From the NCBI GenBank assembly GCA_023634235.1, contig JAMKCF010000020.1:9982001-10046000 (forward strand): a stretch of DNA of 64,000 nucleotides, read 5' to 3'. Of the stretch, positions 10,288 through 22,900 are shown one piece after another. The stretch's first letter is position 1. Each line of letters begins with the position of its first letter. Origin of the DNA: Pisaster brevispinus. Taxonomy: Eukaryota > Echinodermata > Asteroidea > Forcipulatida > Asteriidae. Made by a program: the position numbers and the translations under genes. Below the pieces are notes generated by a model. It worked only from the letters and a program-made list of their open reading frames with translations, was not told the DNA's origin and did no database searches.

Positions 10288-12389
10288 ATGCTGATGTGCA
10301 TTGGACCATTTTACCCTCACCCACTAATAACCCCCAGTCACCCCTTCCTGCCAGAGCTGTATATTGAGAGAGTTGCGACAACTTGCAATTAGAATCCTTT
10401 TTAGGGTACCAGACTAGACTACACATTGGGTTGTGCTGCATCTGGACCGAAAATTGCATCCAGCAACCACGTGACCAAAGAAAACTGGTCCCTCTATGTT
10501 GCAACTTTCTCAATACACAGCTTTGCTTCCTGCTAGGAAATGTTCAACTACTAAATAATCATTTAGCTCTTTTGAATAATGCAAGAGGGCCTAATTATTT
10601 TCAGTATTTGCCAAATGAGTGCAAAAACACTCCTTATTAAAGAGCACTATTACGCACGAGCTTGAAATTGTCAGAATGCCTTATTTCACTTAAAATAGCC
10701 TAGATGTACACAAAATAAGTAAGAGATGATACACAAAGTTTGTGCACAGAGCGTTTTCGTGCACATTATAATTAATACAATATTTTTGCAAAATCAAAAT
10801 ACAATGATACTATTGGTCTAATCAACTCTGAGGAAAAATTCTCTGGATTTACATGCTGTATCCTGTATCTCCCTTGCCACTCTGTAAATAGAAGGCCTAT
10901 GCTTTTTGTAGTAATATTTTAAGTGAAAGGCTGCAGTCTGTATCATCAATCATCCATCATCCAGCATCCCACACAACAACCTGGACTTAACCCCCAAATT
11001 TGTGCATACACCTGAAATTTGTTCTTGTGATTTGTCATACGTTTTCTTGATTTCATGATTCTTCCATTATTAAATCTTCCGTTACTTCAAAGTTTTAAAA
11101 CCTGTACATAGTTCATCTTCAAACCAAATGGGTACTGCCGACCATTCCCCCAGGTGTTAAAAGTCCACCCTCGGATAGTAATCAATTATTCATTAAAATG
11201 TTTTCCTGAACACAATTGTTTATAGTATTTTGCAAACATTGTATATCGGTAGGAACAAGTAAAAGAGACAGAAATTATTTGAGAAATGTTGCTTTTGGGC
11301 ATTTGAAACCTTCAGATCCAAACAAAGAAATTCCCCGCCATTTAATATTTTCAGAACGTTGAAGTCTCATGGTTGGCATGTTCTAACATTGTAACCTGTA
11401 TAAGCACTAACACTCTGTTTTCAAATGAACAAGCAATTTGCTTGGCCCAGCACCATTTTTTTCACAATTGAAAAATTGGCAGATCATCGCAAGGCACTCA
11501 ATTTCCTCCGAGACTCCCAAAGAATTTCAATCAGAGATGGATGTAGTAGCTTTTGGGTCATGGCATTTACTCTCATAAAACCATATTATCCTTCATGTAA
11601 CTTTTGAAGCTGCAAATATCGGATACCTGATTTATCCGATGGCCATGTTCTCTTTGTAAAAGTGCACTTAGTCAAGTTAAATTGGCCAGTAATTTAAATT
11701 GGTAAATCAATGTGCAAAGGTCCAGTCCTTACATTATAACAAGTATAAGAGTGAAGTGCGGTCTTCAATACCTGCGTAGACGGAGTCCTAAATTGAGCAT
11801 GCCCTAAAGTTGTTCTCGTTCTTATTTTCCTTACGGTGAGACTGAGATGAGGTTTCTTTAGTGAAAGATAAAACTCTGATATTTTAAGTGGTTGCGTGAC
11901 TTGAAAACCCTGAACAATGTAATGGGAACGCTGACAAAGGATTACATCTCAAAGCATTAGGAGGTAATCTGTCGCTCTTCTGTGAAAGGAATTGTACATT
12001 AGCCTTTTGTGCGGATGTCCTTCGGCAACGGCGGCTGTCTACATGTATGTCAACTCAATCTTGATGTTTGCAATACAAAAAAGCATAAGCTCCAACAAAT
12101 CGTGTCATATAGATACTTGAACTTCACAAAAAAGGAAGATTTTGGCCAAACTGCACCTCAACTGAATTAAAGGATATGCCCAACTTTGTTAAGATTGATA
12201 AATATTTACAGATTTGCGCAAAACCTTGGTATAAAGATGGTCATGGTAGAAATCTTACCTTAAATGTCATAAGTCTTGAGAAATGAATAAAACAATTTGT
12301 TTTGATCTTGTGAATCCAAAAAACCAAACTTATTTGCACACAGACAGTGTATTTGTTTTTACATCCAGACCAGATTCTCTTATGACAAA
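10288..12389. other. no gene recognised
   Basis: AT-rich intergenic sequence. Short ORFs at 10383-10640 and 11425-11607 show no domain and no plausible splice context. Confidence 0.4.
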
Positions 12390-13245
12390 AGCCCTTTTCA
12401 CACGAGAAAAAGAAAAACCAACATTCCTTGCGACGAATTTAACGAGCGCTGAAGTCATCCCACGCCTGACCGCTTTCGCAAGCTTTCACACGACACCAAG
12501 TAAAAAAATGTGACCACGTTCCATGAGACGAGAGTACAGACTTAGCTGGTTACCACTGAACTATAGAGTTTTTGTTCTTAAACAGCGCTAGTACCAGTTA
12601 AATGATGACGTATGTCGCGTGTGCACAGTGTGTTGCGGTAAAAAATAAACCATGTAAACATTCTTCAAAATGGCTGCTGACACTCACGAAGACGTTGGGG
12701 AGTCCACCAAAAAACGACCGGCGACGACATCAACCAAAGATAAGAGTAAGAAGGTCAAGAAATCTTGGTACTACGAGGAAACGATTGCCTTGATAAACAT
12801 TATGGAGAAGGAAACCACCCAATCTAAAATGGATGGTTTGACCCAAAACGGCCATGTTTGGCGGGAAATCGCGGACGAGGTGGCAAATGGTCGCAACGGT
12901 GACCAGTGCCCGGTGACGGTGTGTTAACACACAAAGGTCGGCTCCCGAATGTTCTTCACGCATGCGTGTTAATACCGCTTTCGCGAGGATTGTCGGTCAA
13001 TAAACAACGGATCGTTTCACACGAAGGTTTGACTAGATTCCTTGCGAAAAATTACGCTAGCGTAAGATTTTGTCGGAGGTCGGGACCTACTACAAAATTT
13101 CGCAAGGTTTGCGAAAATTTCGCAAGGAATGTAGGCGATGTAAAATATGACTGTCCTTTCACACGAAGCCCAAATTGTAATTTTTTACAAAAAATTGTAA
13201 AATTTCGCAAAGAATGTTCGTTTTTTCCGTCGTGTGAAAAGGGCT
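12390..13245. mobile_element. 856-bp DNA transposon derivative with a Myb/SANT-like remnant (Harbinger-like)
   Basis: Terminal inverted repeats agcccttttcacacg (12390-12404) and its exact complement (13231-13245) bound the element; cacacgaa/ttcgcaag words recur inside. It encloses a short coding remnant at 12670-12927. PIF/Harbinger elements carry a separate Myb/SANT-like gene next to the transposase, so an internally deleted Harbinger is the most economical reading. The flanking bases are A-rich, so a 3-bp TWA duplication cannot be read with certainty. Confidence 0.6.
12670..12927 (+). pseudogene. truncated Myb/SANT-like DNA-binding protein inside the transposon
   Basis: ATG at 12670 in a good context (aaaATGG). 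About 85 codons: a basic lysine-rich N-terminus, then SWYYEETIALINIMEKE and VWREIADEVANG, the tryptophan-spaced helices of a Myb/SANT-like (trihelix/MADF type) domain as found beside PIF/Harbinger transposases. The conserved frame stops making family sense after GRNGDQC, and a stop follows five codons later, so it is cut by a deletion breakpoint or an intron whose downstream exon is missing. A host-gene first exon captured by the element is the alternative. Confidence 0.5.
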
Positions 13246-13625
13246 AAAGAGTAAACAGCATCGCTGCAAAGGGGCATTCCAGTCATTGCTTGGCCAGAAG
13301 TGCCCCCCCCCCTTATGCCACACTAACAAATTTACCTTAGTTTCGCCGCTGACATTCACTTCTGATCAAACAAGGCACTGTACTAGACATCATTTGATCA
13401 AATCAAACTCACCAATGGCTCAATATGCCTCTAGGCACCTCGACAAAGGGATGTAAATTGAGTGTTTTCTGGAGCGAGTGCTGTAATTATTAATGGAAAA
13501 AAACAAGTGGGACTTTATCCTTGAGGAAGTCCTGGCAGGAAATATTAGTGTTAATGATTGTGTAAACAAGATTTATTCCGAATTTTTACCCTGTTGTCAA
13601 TATCAAGCCACTCTGGATTAACCAT

Positions 13626-13985
13626 GGCTCAATCTCACGGAGCTGCTTAAGCAAAAAGCTATTGCCTAACAATTTTTGGCTAAGCAGAAATGAGCAGGAT
13701 ACCAGTCACAAATTGTAAATTTGACAAGGTAGTTTTGCTGGTACCCTTTTTCTGGTAAGCATAATTTTGTTGCACTTACCTACTTTTTGCAGCTCTACGA
13801 AATTGGGCCCAGGGCTCAATCTCATAGAGCTGCTTGAGCAGAAAAGTAGCTATAAGCACACTTAGCAGAGTATAGCCAGATACCTTGTCACATGCACATC
13901 TGTGATTGGCAGTAGCTTACTTTTGCTTAGCAGAAAATTCCTAAGCAATGTTTTCTGCTTTAGGGCCCAATTTCATGGCATGGCT
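13626..13985. mobile_element. two head-to-tail copies of a short TIR element
   Basis: The first copy runs from ggctcaatctcacggagctg to gcagctctacgaaattggg near 13810. The second starts at once with gggctcaatctcatagagct and ends near ggcccaatttcatggcatgg at about 13985. Both have inverted ends and internal gctaagcaga/tgcttagc words. They resemble, at the ends only, the GCTTACCG MITE family. Confidence 0.5.
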
Positions 13986-14219
13986 TATTACCGCGGAAAT
14001 CTGCAAATGCCTCATAGAATCACATGCTTTAAACATGGCGTCAAAAGCACAGAATTCTTCACAGAATTCTTTGGTTTTGTACATACGTGTAAGTGGGTAG
14101 GTCCTTACTCTGTCAAAACACCTGGATCCATTTTGTTACAGTCCTCAACCCACCCCCACCCCCACCCCCCCCAAAAAAAAAAACCTAAATGGTGATGACA
14201 GCTTGAGGATAATGTATCA

Positions 14220-14825
14220 TGGACCGTTGAGATATTAAGCAAAATAATTTATGAATAATGGCACCAGAAAAAGTGTCACGCTCGGCTTGTCCTTCCCCAA
14301 AACACATGTGAACAAAAAGCCTCTATAAATAAAAAATGGAAGGGAGAGACATGCTTTCTTTTTGTATGAAAGACACACACATATTAACATATATTGCATT
14401 TGAAAGTTTTCAGAAATTTACCAAATTAAAACAGAACACATTGTACATCAATGTACTGTTTTTCCAGTTTTTGCTTGACTCTCACATTCACAATTGATAA
14501 CAAAAGACACATTGTAAAGATAATTATAGCTCTCTCAAAGTGGTCATTATTTCATGACAGGTAATATTACAAAGCTATTTTGAATTATTACCCAATTATG
14601 GATGGCATTGTAAAGTACAGTGGGCCAATGGGCAGCCAATCAAACCAGAAAATGCCGGGTGAATCCTTTCTCTCGGGAAACATTCCAACAAGCGTTGGGG
14701 ACATGGACCTATTTTGTCAATATCTTTGTTCAGGGCTGCCAGTCAGAAGCCATTCTATTCAGAATTTGTTGAAGCCTAATGGAACAATCAATTTGTATGG
14801 AATCACCCCATTATTAGTATTGATG
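14220..14825. other. no gene recognised
   Basis: AT-rich sequence with a domain-free ORF at 14580-14879 that runs into the next repeat. No support for a gene. Confidence 0.35.
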
Positions 14826-15375
14826 TTGCCTCATATCGTCACCATTTTCACGAAGAGCCACTTATGTCCAAACGCCTGATTGAGGTTCACATTTTACACT
14901 GTGCTTGGCTTAAAACTGCAAAAATCTGCAAAACTAAAGCCACGGTTTGCAGTTTAAGATCTCTCATATGATTCTGTATAAGTTTAACCTCTCCATTGGC
15001 TAACTAATTTCTTTAAATATATTGACTAATTACCATTAGTCAAAGATACGTGTCTCTTCGTGAAACTTAAAAAGTGAGATGTCCTACTTAAACACCCAAC
15101 TGGTTAACATGTTTTTACATAGGAAAGGGGCACGTATGTCACATGATCACACGCACACTGACATACGTGGCTCTTCGTGAAACCCGAAGAACGATTTGAC
15201 CTACATTTTACGCTCTAGTCTGTTGCAATGTATTACAATGCATTTTGGGGGCCTGTGGCTCTTTGTGAAAGCACAAAATGCAGTTATTGGGATAAAGGCA
15301 CCTTCCTGTAGTAATCAATAATTTGACATTTTAAGATACGTGGCTCTTCGTGAAAACGGTGACAATATGAAGCAA
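14826..15375. mobile_element. 550-bp TIR element with subterminal TCTTCGTGAAA repeats
   Basis: Roughly 40-bp imperfect terminal inverted repeats: 14826-14865 (ending cacgaagagccacttat) against 15336-15375 (starting atacgtggctcttcgtgaaa). The motif acgtggctcttcgtgaaa recurs inside near 15049, 15168 and 15254 in the right-end orientation. Repeated subterminal words are typical of transposase-binding sites in hAT-like or Mutator-like elements; no coding capacity is visible. Confidence 0.6.
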
Positions 15376-16654
15376 CCTTGACCGTGATATTTACTGGTTT
15401 TTGTTTTGTTTTTTTAAGATGAAATGAAATTTTCTGTCTGGAATGAAAACACTCAGGTATTGGTGATTCAAAGCTGTGGAAACATGAGTGGTTTTGCTGG
15501 ATGGAGTCAATTCATTCCCATACTTTTCACAAAAACACCATACTACCAACCTGGGATGTTTATTTGTTTTTTATTTTTTATATTTTTTGGACGAAACAGT
15601 TTTTGACAGAGGCAATCCTGGGAAGCGCAAAACAGACCCAACACAGATGTGTAACATGCACAGTCTACGGTACTCTCATAAACAAATCCACAGTCTCCAC
15701 CGTCCTTGGGTGTGATTCGAACCCCAGACAGTCTGCGTTCAAGCTCTCCCCATTCAATAAATCTGTTTGAGTTCTGTAATTAGCACTGGGTCCAATTTCA
15801 CAAAGCTGAGGGGGGTTTTAAGAACAGCCCATATTTATCTGGATACTTTATAGACTGAGAGTGTCCAGATAGAAACTTATCAAGTTTTCTGTGATTACTA
15901 AAAAGGTCATACTTTGTGCCTTTAACGTAGTAAATATATCATACTTCCGTCAAAATTACTTGCAGTTCTAATGTTTGAGGAGCGTACATGGGGGGTAATG
16001 TAGCCTGAAAACAGGTCGAGTCCTCAGTAGTTTGGTAACAAAATTGACGTGGTGAAATATATGAGAGACATGTTTTCTTTGATAACTTGACTGTAAAGGC
16101 GACCATTAATGAATGGAAATTCATGACTTCTGGGGCAGAATGTTTGTCGGGTTCCAGAATTAATACTAACCAGAAATTCAGTTTTTGTTCATTGAAGCCC
16201 AACCTACATGTAACCAAAATAAAACCTTTTTTTTGGGGGGGGGGGGGGTTTAACTCAATTAAGCAAGTTCCGGGCTGTAATCATCATCCATGAACTAGGT
16301 GAAATAAAAAAAACAAATGTAGTCTGTCCATTGAATGATTCTGTTGTATAGCGTTGCAAAATGCTGTACACAAAATTTAGTAGTTGCTACTCAAAAAACA
16401 TCATTTGCTACTCTATATTAGCATTCAGTGCACCCACAAAACATGTTCAGTCTGCAGGTAGTCTGCTATGTGAAATTGTTAGATGAAATCTTTCCTGGTT
16501 GCTCTAGTTCCCCATTTAATGATTTGTATCCGTTTAAATAGGTCCTTTTACAACCATTGACACGTACCTTTCATTGCTTTTAATATAGTTTATATTCAAT
16601 TTTTGGATAGTACCATGATCTAGATGGGGGTGGTGCTATATAAGTGATTATATT
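15376..16654. other. no gene recognised
   Basis: Contains poly-T and a G-run near 16230-16247. ORFs at 15424-15770 overlap in three frames and lack domains. Confidence 0.35.
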
Positions 16655-16830
16655 TGTGTTAGTAGGGTGTGTGGTGATCAAGCTGTTTAGTGCATTGGAC
16701 TCAACTTCTGATGGTCTATCAGAGCGAGGGTTCAATTCGGAGTCACGACACTTATGTCTTTGAGCATGACACTTAACCATAATTACTTCTTTAATGCTAG
16801 GTGTATAAATGGGAACCTGCAGGGGCTGAG
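16655..16830 (+). repeat. partial tRNA-derived SINE (family A), plus orientation
   Basis: Has a degenerate tRNA-like head with a B-box-like gagggttcaattcggagtc, then cacttatgtctttgagcatg and acacttaaccataatt, shared with the fuller copy at 46170-46595. The 3' half is missing or diverged. Confidence 0.55.
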
Positions 16831-16959
16831 ACATACAGGCAATGTAGTAAGATGATTTTATTTGTGAAATTACGTGTGTAGCCTGGTCTCTAAACAATAC
16901 ACACTGCAGGGGCAGATCCAGGCTTTTTGGATGTATAATTAATTAAGTTCCTTTTCTGT

Positions 16960-17225
16960 CTGCTGTGGAAGACCCATTTGCAATTACTCAATCCCCATTT
17001 ACAGTCACAAGTTGGGAGGGTATTGCATTGTGCTCTACCAGCCAGGCTCTTGGTGGATGATTCCCATGCCTACATCCTTACGGATTAATGAAGAGGGCAG
17101 GAGTTTCAGCCCCAGCCCCAGGAGTAAGTGGCAAGGTACCCCTGGTGACAGTTGATTTGGGTCCACAGCCCAAATCAGTTAAGTGCAGCCCTCACCTTGA
17201 AGTGGCCATTTGGCCTTGTGATGTT
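16960..17225 (+). repeat. repeat shared in inverse with 39790-39990
   Basis: Words such as cagccctcaccttgaagtgg, agccaggctcttggtggatg and ttcccatgcctacatcctta reappear as reverse complements at 39790-39990, where they adjoin a tRNA-like SINE head. It is probably the body of a SINE subfamily. Confidence 0.5.
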
Positions 17226-18559
17226 TGGGGGTCTCTCATAAGAAAATTTTAAAAACAAAAAACTTTTTGAGCCTCTTCTGCAGAACTGAGGTTCCCTGAT
17301 ATTATTCTGATTTCTAAAGATGGGTTGATAATTAAATAATAGCAAACGTCTCATCGGGGAGGGGGGGGGGGGGGCTTCGAGGACTGACAGTATCTGATCA
17401 GAATCGGCAGTTAAAAGCTTTGGAACAAATTGGCATTTTAAATGACTCAATACTCAAAAGCTTGCAAACAAATAGACATTTGAATGAATGCAATTGGAAA
17501 GTTAATTGTAAAAATCAATTACTTCCCACCGGTGAAGAAAAGGTTTCCACTGTGGAAATGTCTATGGTAAATTTCTCTTGAGGTTAGGGGAAGAGGGAAA
17601 TAGACGTCAAAACATCTGCCTAGGGATGGTCTTTGTTGTTACTGGTAAAAGTAAACCAGCTACCGGAATTTGTAACAAATTATCTAGAGAGCATACTCTG
17701 CATGGTTTGCTCTAATAGGCAATTTTCTTCTGATTAACTGGTGTAGACGCAAAGCTTGAAATTGACATTGGAACACAGGCCTGAGGCTCATGATTTTACA
17801 TCGAGCCAGTGAAACTCACTGCGGAGGGATGAGAAGTGTCAGACTTTTATCTGAATTCAGACTTTTTAAAAAGTCCGGTAAACAAAAAATGCTGTATTTG
17901 TCTCCAAATAAAGTAAGTCATTGATCTACGTCTCTAACACTGAGGTTACTGTTACCAAAAGCTTCTATAACTCAAGGGTTTATCAAAAGGTGGAAATGCC
18001 ATCATTTCAATGTACTCCTTTTTGTCAGCAGTGACTCTCAACCCGGCTGTGTAATATTATATATTCAAAAGAAGGATGCCATTCAGATGTTGTTGTTTTT
18101 TCGGTGCATTAATGATGACAGAGGAACGAGCTCTACAAACTGATGGATGATTTGACAGAAGACTTCTCAGAATAAAAACTGAAACAAGGTTAAGATTTAG
18201 AAGAGGAAGATGAATTATAAGAAGAAGACAAACTAGTTTTTATATAGCATGTTTTACAATATTGTTTTTTTATGCACTTTATATTAGCGACCAGGGGTCC
18301 ATTTCACAAAGAGCTAAGGTTGATCTGTATCAGTCTAATTAATTGCTTAACAAATTGTGAAGTCTTAATACAAATCACTATGGCAATACCGGCAACTCAT
18401 CTTAAGACCTTCTTCCATGAGACTACAGTCCACCATCTGGTGTATTACGTACTGTGAATCTTAGTGCTTTGTCAGACAATGTTCCTGTAATTTGTCTTAG
18501 CTCCCTTGTGAGTATACAACCCTGGGCTGCCATTAAATCCTTTTCAAACAATATCAACC
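17226..18559. other. no gene recognised
   Basis: Includes a G-run near 17357-17374. No open frame with family features was seen. Confidence 0.35.
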
Positions 18560-18700
18560 TCTACAGTCTCGCAGCTACCCATTTACATGTATGCCACTGG
18601 GCTAAGAGAACCAATTATAGTAAACTGTCTTGCTCAAGGACGCAAGTGTCGCAACTGGGACTCGAAACCCAGATTATTGCATGGCCACAACCTTGTGTCA
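18560..18700 (-). repeat. SINE family A fragment, minus orientation
   Basis: Carries the complement of the SINE head and its downstream part: cttgctcaaggacgcaagtg, then a B-box complement in gggactcgaaaccca. Both ends are diverged. The long frame crossing it (18454-18981) is not a gene. Confidence 0.45.
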
Positions 18701-18806
18701 CTTCTCACTTCTCTTTTATTCCCATTCGTGAATCTGTACAATTTTTCTGTAAATTTCCCATTTCTGTCCTCTCCTCCAGCTCTGTTTTGCAAAGGGTCAA
18801 AATACA

Positions 18807-18851
18807 TGCAATGCTCAATGCTCAATGCTCAATGTGCCATGCTCAATGTGC
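18807..18851. repeat. short tandem repeat, 9-bp unit atgctcaat
   Basis: Four to five units of atgctcaat and variants (atgctcaatgtgcc) follow one another. It has no other context. Confidence 0.6.
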
Positions 18852-19069
18852 CTACTCTTGTGTATTATTAGATTTTACATTTTTGCAATGTCTACACTAC
18901 ACGATTAAACATGGCCACGTGACCTCCTCCCCACCAATCAATATGGATAAACTGTCTTGGGTATTTATGAATGGTAATTGATTGCTTGCCTTCGTTGGAT
19001 GCTACAGTGTATTGAGCCTGACTACAGCCTCATTATTTCTGTGAACGTGTCGTACACTGACAACTTTCA

Positions 19070-19990
19070 ACTATTGATCTGTTCTTTTAACAAAGCGAGA
19101 CCTTTGAGACTTATTAATTTTAGTGATTAGTGGTAGAAAATGATAATAATAGTAATAACAATAAAACTAATTATAATAATAATGAAGTGAATAGTAGTAA
19201 GCGATGATGATAATTATACAACTGACATTCAAAGTAAATTGGCCTCACCCGTTGTTGTAATAAAGCTATCATCAGCAGAAACTAGTGTTTAAACAAATTT
19301 GCTAAGCAATTTGCAGCAAATTTAGTCACAAGCAATGTTTGTGGTATGATATTTGTTTAGCCTGTAAGTCATTTTTGTTTGGGCTTAGCAAATTTCTATG
19401 CTAAATAACTTTGTGGGAATCCTCCTTTGCTTCTGTCATTGTTGCATCATCAGGTTTTGAATAACATACTCCTCCTTTTTGTTTGTGTTACAGAACTTTT
19501 GTTTCTCCACCAAAACCACAATGAATGAATTTGTTTTACAAACACTATAATTTCTAGTGGTGTTTGTAATATGTATATTTGTAAAGGGTTTTTAGGGGGG
19601 AAGTGTCATGACAGCCCTGTTGCCTAATGTGTGATGCTTAATTGCAAGTAAAATACTTATTATCATAATTCAAGGTAGATTTTCTTGTAAGCATGCAGAA
19701 TCAAATCCATTAATTGCCCCCAAGAGCATCAAATAATTGTTTCATTGTTCTCTTCCATATTTAAAGCGTTTTTGGGGGGGATATGCAGTCATAAACAAGG
19801 GAGGTCTTGAATCTTCAACGATGTGGAGGCTTTGTTTCAGATCTTGCTTGCAACTTTCTCTGCTGATTTTCTGTTTATTTTTATCTTCAACTTGTCCTAG
19901 ATTCCTTGTTAGAGCCAGTGATGGAGGAGGTAAGTGTACTTAACTCTTTTCTTGTAGGCAACTTTGGTCAAACGAGATTACTCAGAAAAA
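19070..19990 (+). repeat. left copy of a segmental duplication carrying exon 1 of the receptor gene
   Basis: Shares ordered landmarks with 62785-64000: tagtgattagtggta, then a gcttgtggtat/atgtttgtggtatgat block, then ataaacaagggaggtcttga and the exon itself with its donor and the first 40 bp of intron. Similarity is patchy far upstream and nearly complete across the exon, as expected for a tandem gene duplication under constraint or local conversion. Confidence 0.8.
19821..19929 (+). CDS. receptor exon 1: signal peptide
   Basis: ATG at 19821, 36 codons plus one base (phase 1 donor ggaggag|gtaagt). The peptide starts MWRLCFRSCLQLSLLIFCLF: a basic N-terminal part, a hydrophobic core at about residues 10-25, then STCPRFLVRASDGG, with cleavage likely near residue 24-32. 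The one leftover base joins the phase 1 acceptor of SRCR1. It is the same exon, by sequence and phase, as the one at 63855-63963. Confidence 0.85.
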
Positions 19991-22900
19991 TGCACTCTTG
20001 AACACAAGGACCATTTTTGGTGAGCTGCGAGTGTGCCTATGTAATGACGATTTCTGTCCGTCTGTGTGTGTGCATGTGTGCATGTTTAAGCATTACTTAG
20101 GAAGTGTGGACCTGAGAACAAAAGAGGTCCACACAGGGACTTGGAACACTATGTGGACTTACACAGTGTGTTTTATATTGTGGAAGAATGGGATTTTCTT
20201 TATGTTTACAGAACAAAGGAATGTCCACAGAGTGAATGCAACACAACTATTTGTGTGCATGCGTGCAAATGATAACTCAAGGACTTAGACTTGGCATATT
20301 AACCCCAATCTTGTTGTGTAAATTGTTCTTGTGATCCCCCTAAGCCTATTATTTAAGAGACAGGCTTGCGGTGGCATTTGTAATCAAACATGACTTTTCT
20401 TGTGTTACTTAGGTTCTTATGTTTTCATATTTGTATTTATCAAACATGACTTTTCTTGTTTTATTTAGGTTCTTATATGTTGTATTGATTTTGATTTGTC
20501 AACGGTGGCCCATTGAAAATCATCCTTAAGCCAGTTCATACTTCCTTAAAAATGCTTCGTGCGAAGCAAATTTTCTTGTGTCAAAATTAGAAAAACAGCG
20601 TGTACTGATTATTGTGTCACCAAAATTCGCTTCGTATTCGCATTTGCAAGAAGTAACAACCGAGCATAAGGTGACATGGCTACCATCTGTAATTTAAGTC
20701 TTAATATTTTATGATATTACAGCATAGGAAAGGTCACACTTACCTTTGTGCCAGTAACTCCTTGAGTTTGCCTATGTCCCATAGCCTTAACAGAACTCAA
20801 GAGACTTTCGCAGGATCCTCACTGTTCTTCCAGGAGAAACATTTGCTTTCCTCTAACATCACCTTCATTACATTTGTCCTTCGAGTAATTAGGTGTTCGG
20901 GCATTCAGCCCGAACAACTCATTGTTTTTGTTTGTTTTTTAAAGATTTTTTAGTTTTTAGTTTTTATTCTTCTTCTCAGAGTCGTTTGTCCGCAAGCAAA
21001 TGCATAGTTGCGAAACTTACATCAACTTCAAACTTTACATGTAGGTGGACTATAACTTGTAGATGATTCTAAAAGTGAAAATGTCATTGTGACGTCATCG
21101 GTTGTTGAAAAACAGTAAATCAAAATTTATTATTTCAAAAAATCATAACTCGAGAAGTACAGGAGCTATTTCAACAATCTATACGTAATTGGAGAGGTAA
21201 TAAAAACAGTAGCAAACGCTACACAGAGTTTGACCCCATTTTACCTTGACTTAAGGTTCAAACCAGAAGTTGAAAATTTCAAAAATTCATATCTCAAGAA
21301 CTGCTCGTGCTTTGGGCAAAATATTTACATAAGGTATTAGGTTGTTGAGCCTTCTCAAACTTTTGCACAGAAATGATGCCAATTTGACCTGAACTTCTGG
21401 TCGAAATCGTTAAAGCCCATGTTTTTAATATCCCTCATCTAAACTGTGTACGCTGCCAAATCATTGTGGCTGGCTGTTCTGCTTCATTGATCGTTAGGTC
21501 GAAAGTCCACAAAGCCTAGCTTAATAGTGCATGTCACATACATGGTGGCGCTATATTGAATTAATGGTCATTCACTTACAGCGCTCTATGACAAATATTG
21601 GCTTCTCTGTGAAAAATAGCTCAGTCCATAACCTGCGTGTTTGTGAGAACCACATCGTCGACTGTTGCGCCCATAGAGTTCAAATAGATGTTCGCTTAAA
21701 ATGTTATTATCTAAAACATTTTTAAAAAAAATTATTATTAAAAAAAAAAAGCGCCAGCGAGCTGAAACCTGCCATTCATTATGTGTTCCCGATTACCTAG
21801 TGTTTGTTTTAACAAACACTCGAGTCTAGTTATTACTATTATTAATTCATTCATATCAAACAGCATAGAAATGTTTTTGTACCCTCAAAAGAAGCTTTTT
21901 TGTGTGCAATCCATCAAGTATCAAATCTTTTGGCAACTACAAATCGTTGTGTGCCCGGTAAAAGGACATAACGAAAAGTTCCTGGTAAAAGGACGTAAGC
22001 AATTAATGTGCAAAATTGTGTTTCAAGAAAACTGAGCGCGAAAGTTTGATCGGTTTTCTGCCATTCATAAATCATTATACTGTGTTAAAATCTTCATGGG
22101 AATGAGAAAACATGTCTTTGGGTAATTCTAGCAACAAAAATGTAACATTTACACCATAATTTTTGTCAGAGGAGCCATTTTGTTGCGTACGTCCTTTCAT
22201 TACTGAAAAACAGTACTTTGTGTGCCCGGTAAAAGGGCGTAAGGATTTATAGAGCCTTACGCCCTTTTACCGGGCACACGACGAAATGTTAACTGGATTA
22301 TAGTTAATTGTCACATGGTCATTCAGAACAAACAACAATATGGTTAGGATTTTTGGCCAACAGTGAAGCACCAGGGGTGGGGGGGGGGGGAATGGGCAAC
22401 TTGGATGGGACTCGAACCCAGGATTTTCTGCATTGTATAGATCTGTTTTGCAGTCTAAATTGACTTCTCTCCTACCAAATTTGTTTCCCCGTTTTCTTTG
22501 CAACTGTGTAGTTAAGGTGCGCCTTGTCAATGGTCAGACACCGTATGAAGGCAGGCTGGAGGTAAACTACCAGGGTCTGTGGGGTACAGTGTGTGACTCT
22601 CATAGTTGGACTATTAAAAATGCCAACGTGGTCTGTCGTCAGCTTGGGTACCCCGCTGCTTCCCAGGTCTGGGCAGGTGGTCAGTTCCAGGAAGGGACAG
22701 GGCCCATTCTCCTACATCATGTCAGCTGTCGTGGGGACGAGTCCAGCATTGATCAGTGCGATCACGCTGGCTGGTTTGTACACGGTGGCTGTGGACACAA
22801 CCTTGATGTTGGAGTGTCTTGTGATCTCACCACATTGCCAGCAGGTAAGTCAATCTTTCTCAGCATAATAAAATAATGATATAATAATAAAATTGAGTCT

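Noticed and set aside
18454..18981. Longest unexplained plus ORF in the left half (175 codons)
   Set aside because: It starts without an ATG-dependent context, crosses a SINE fragment and a 9-bp tandem repeat, and shows no domain.
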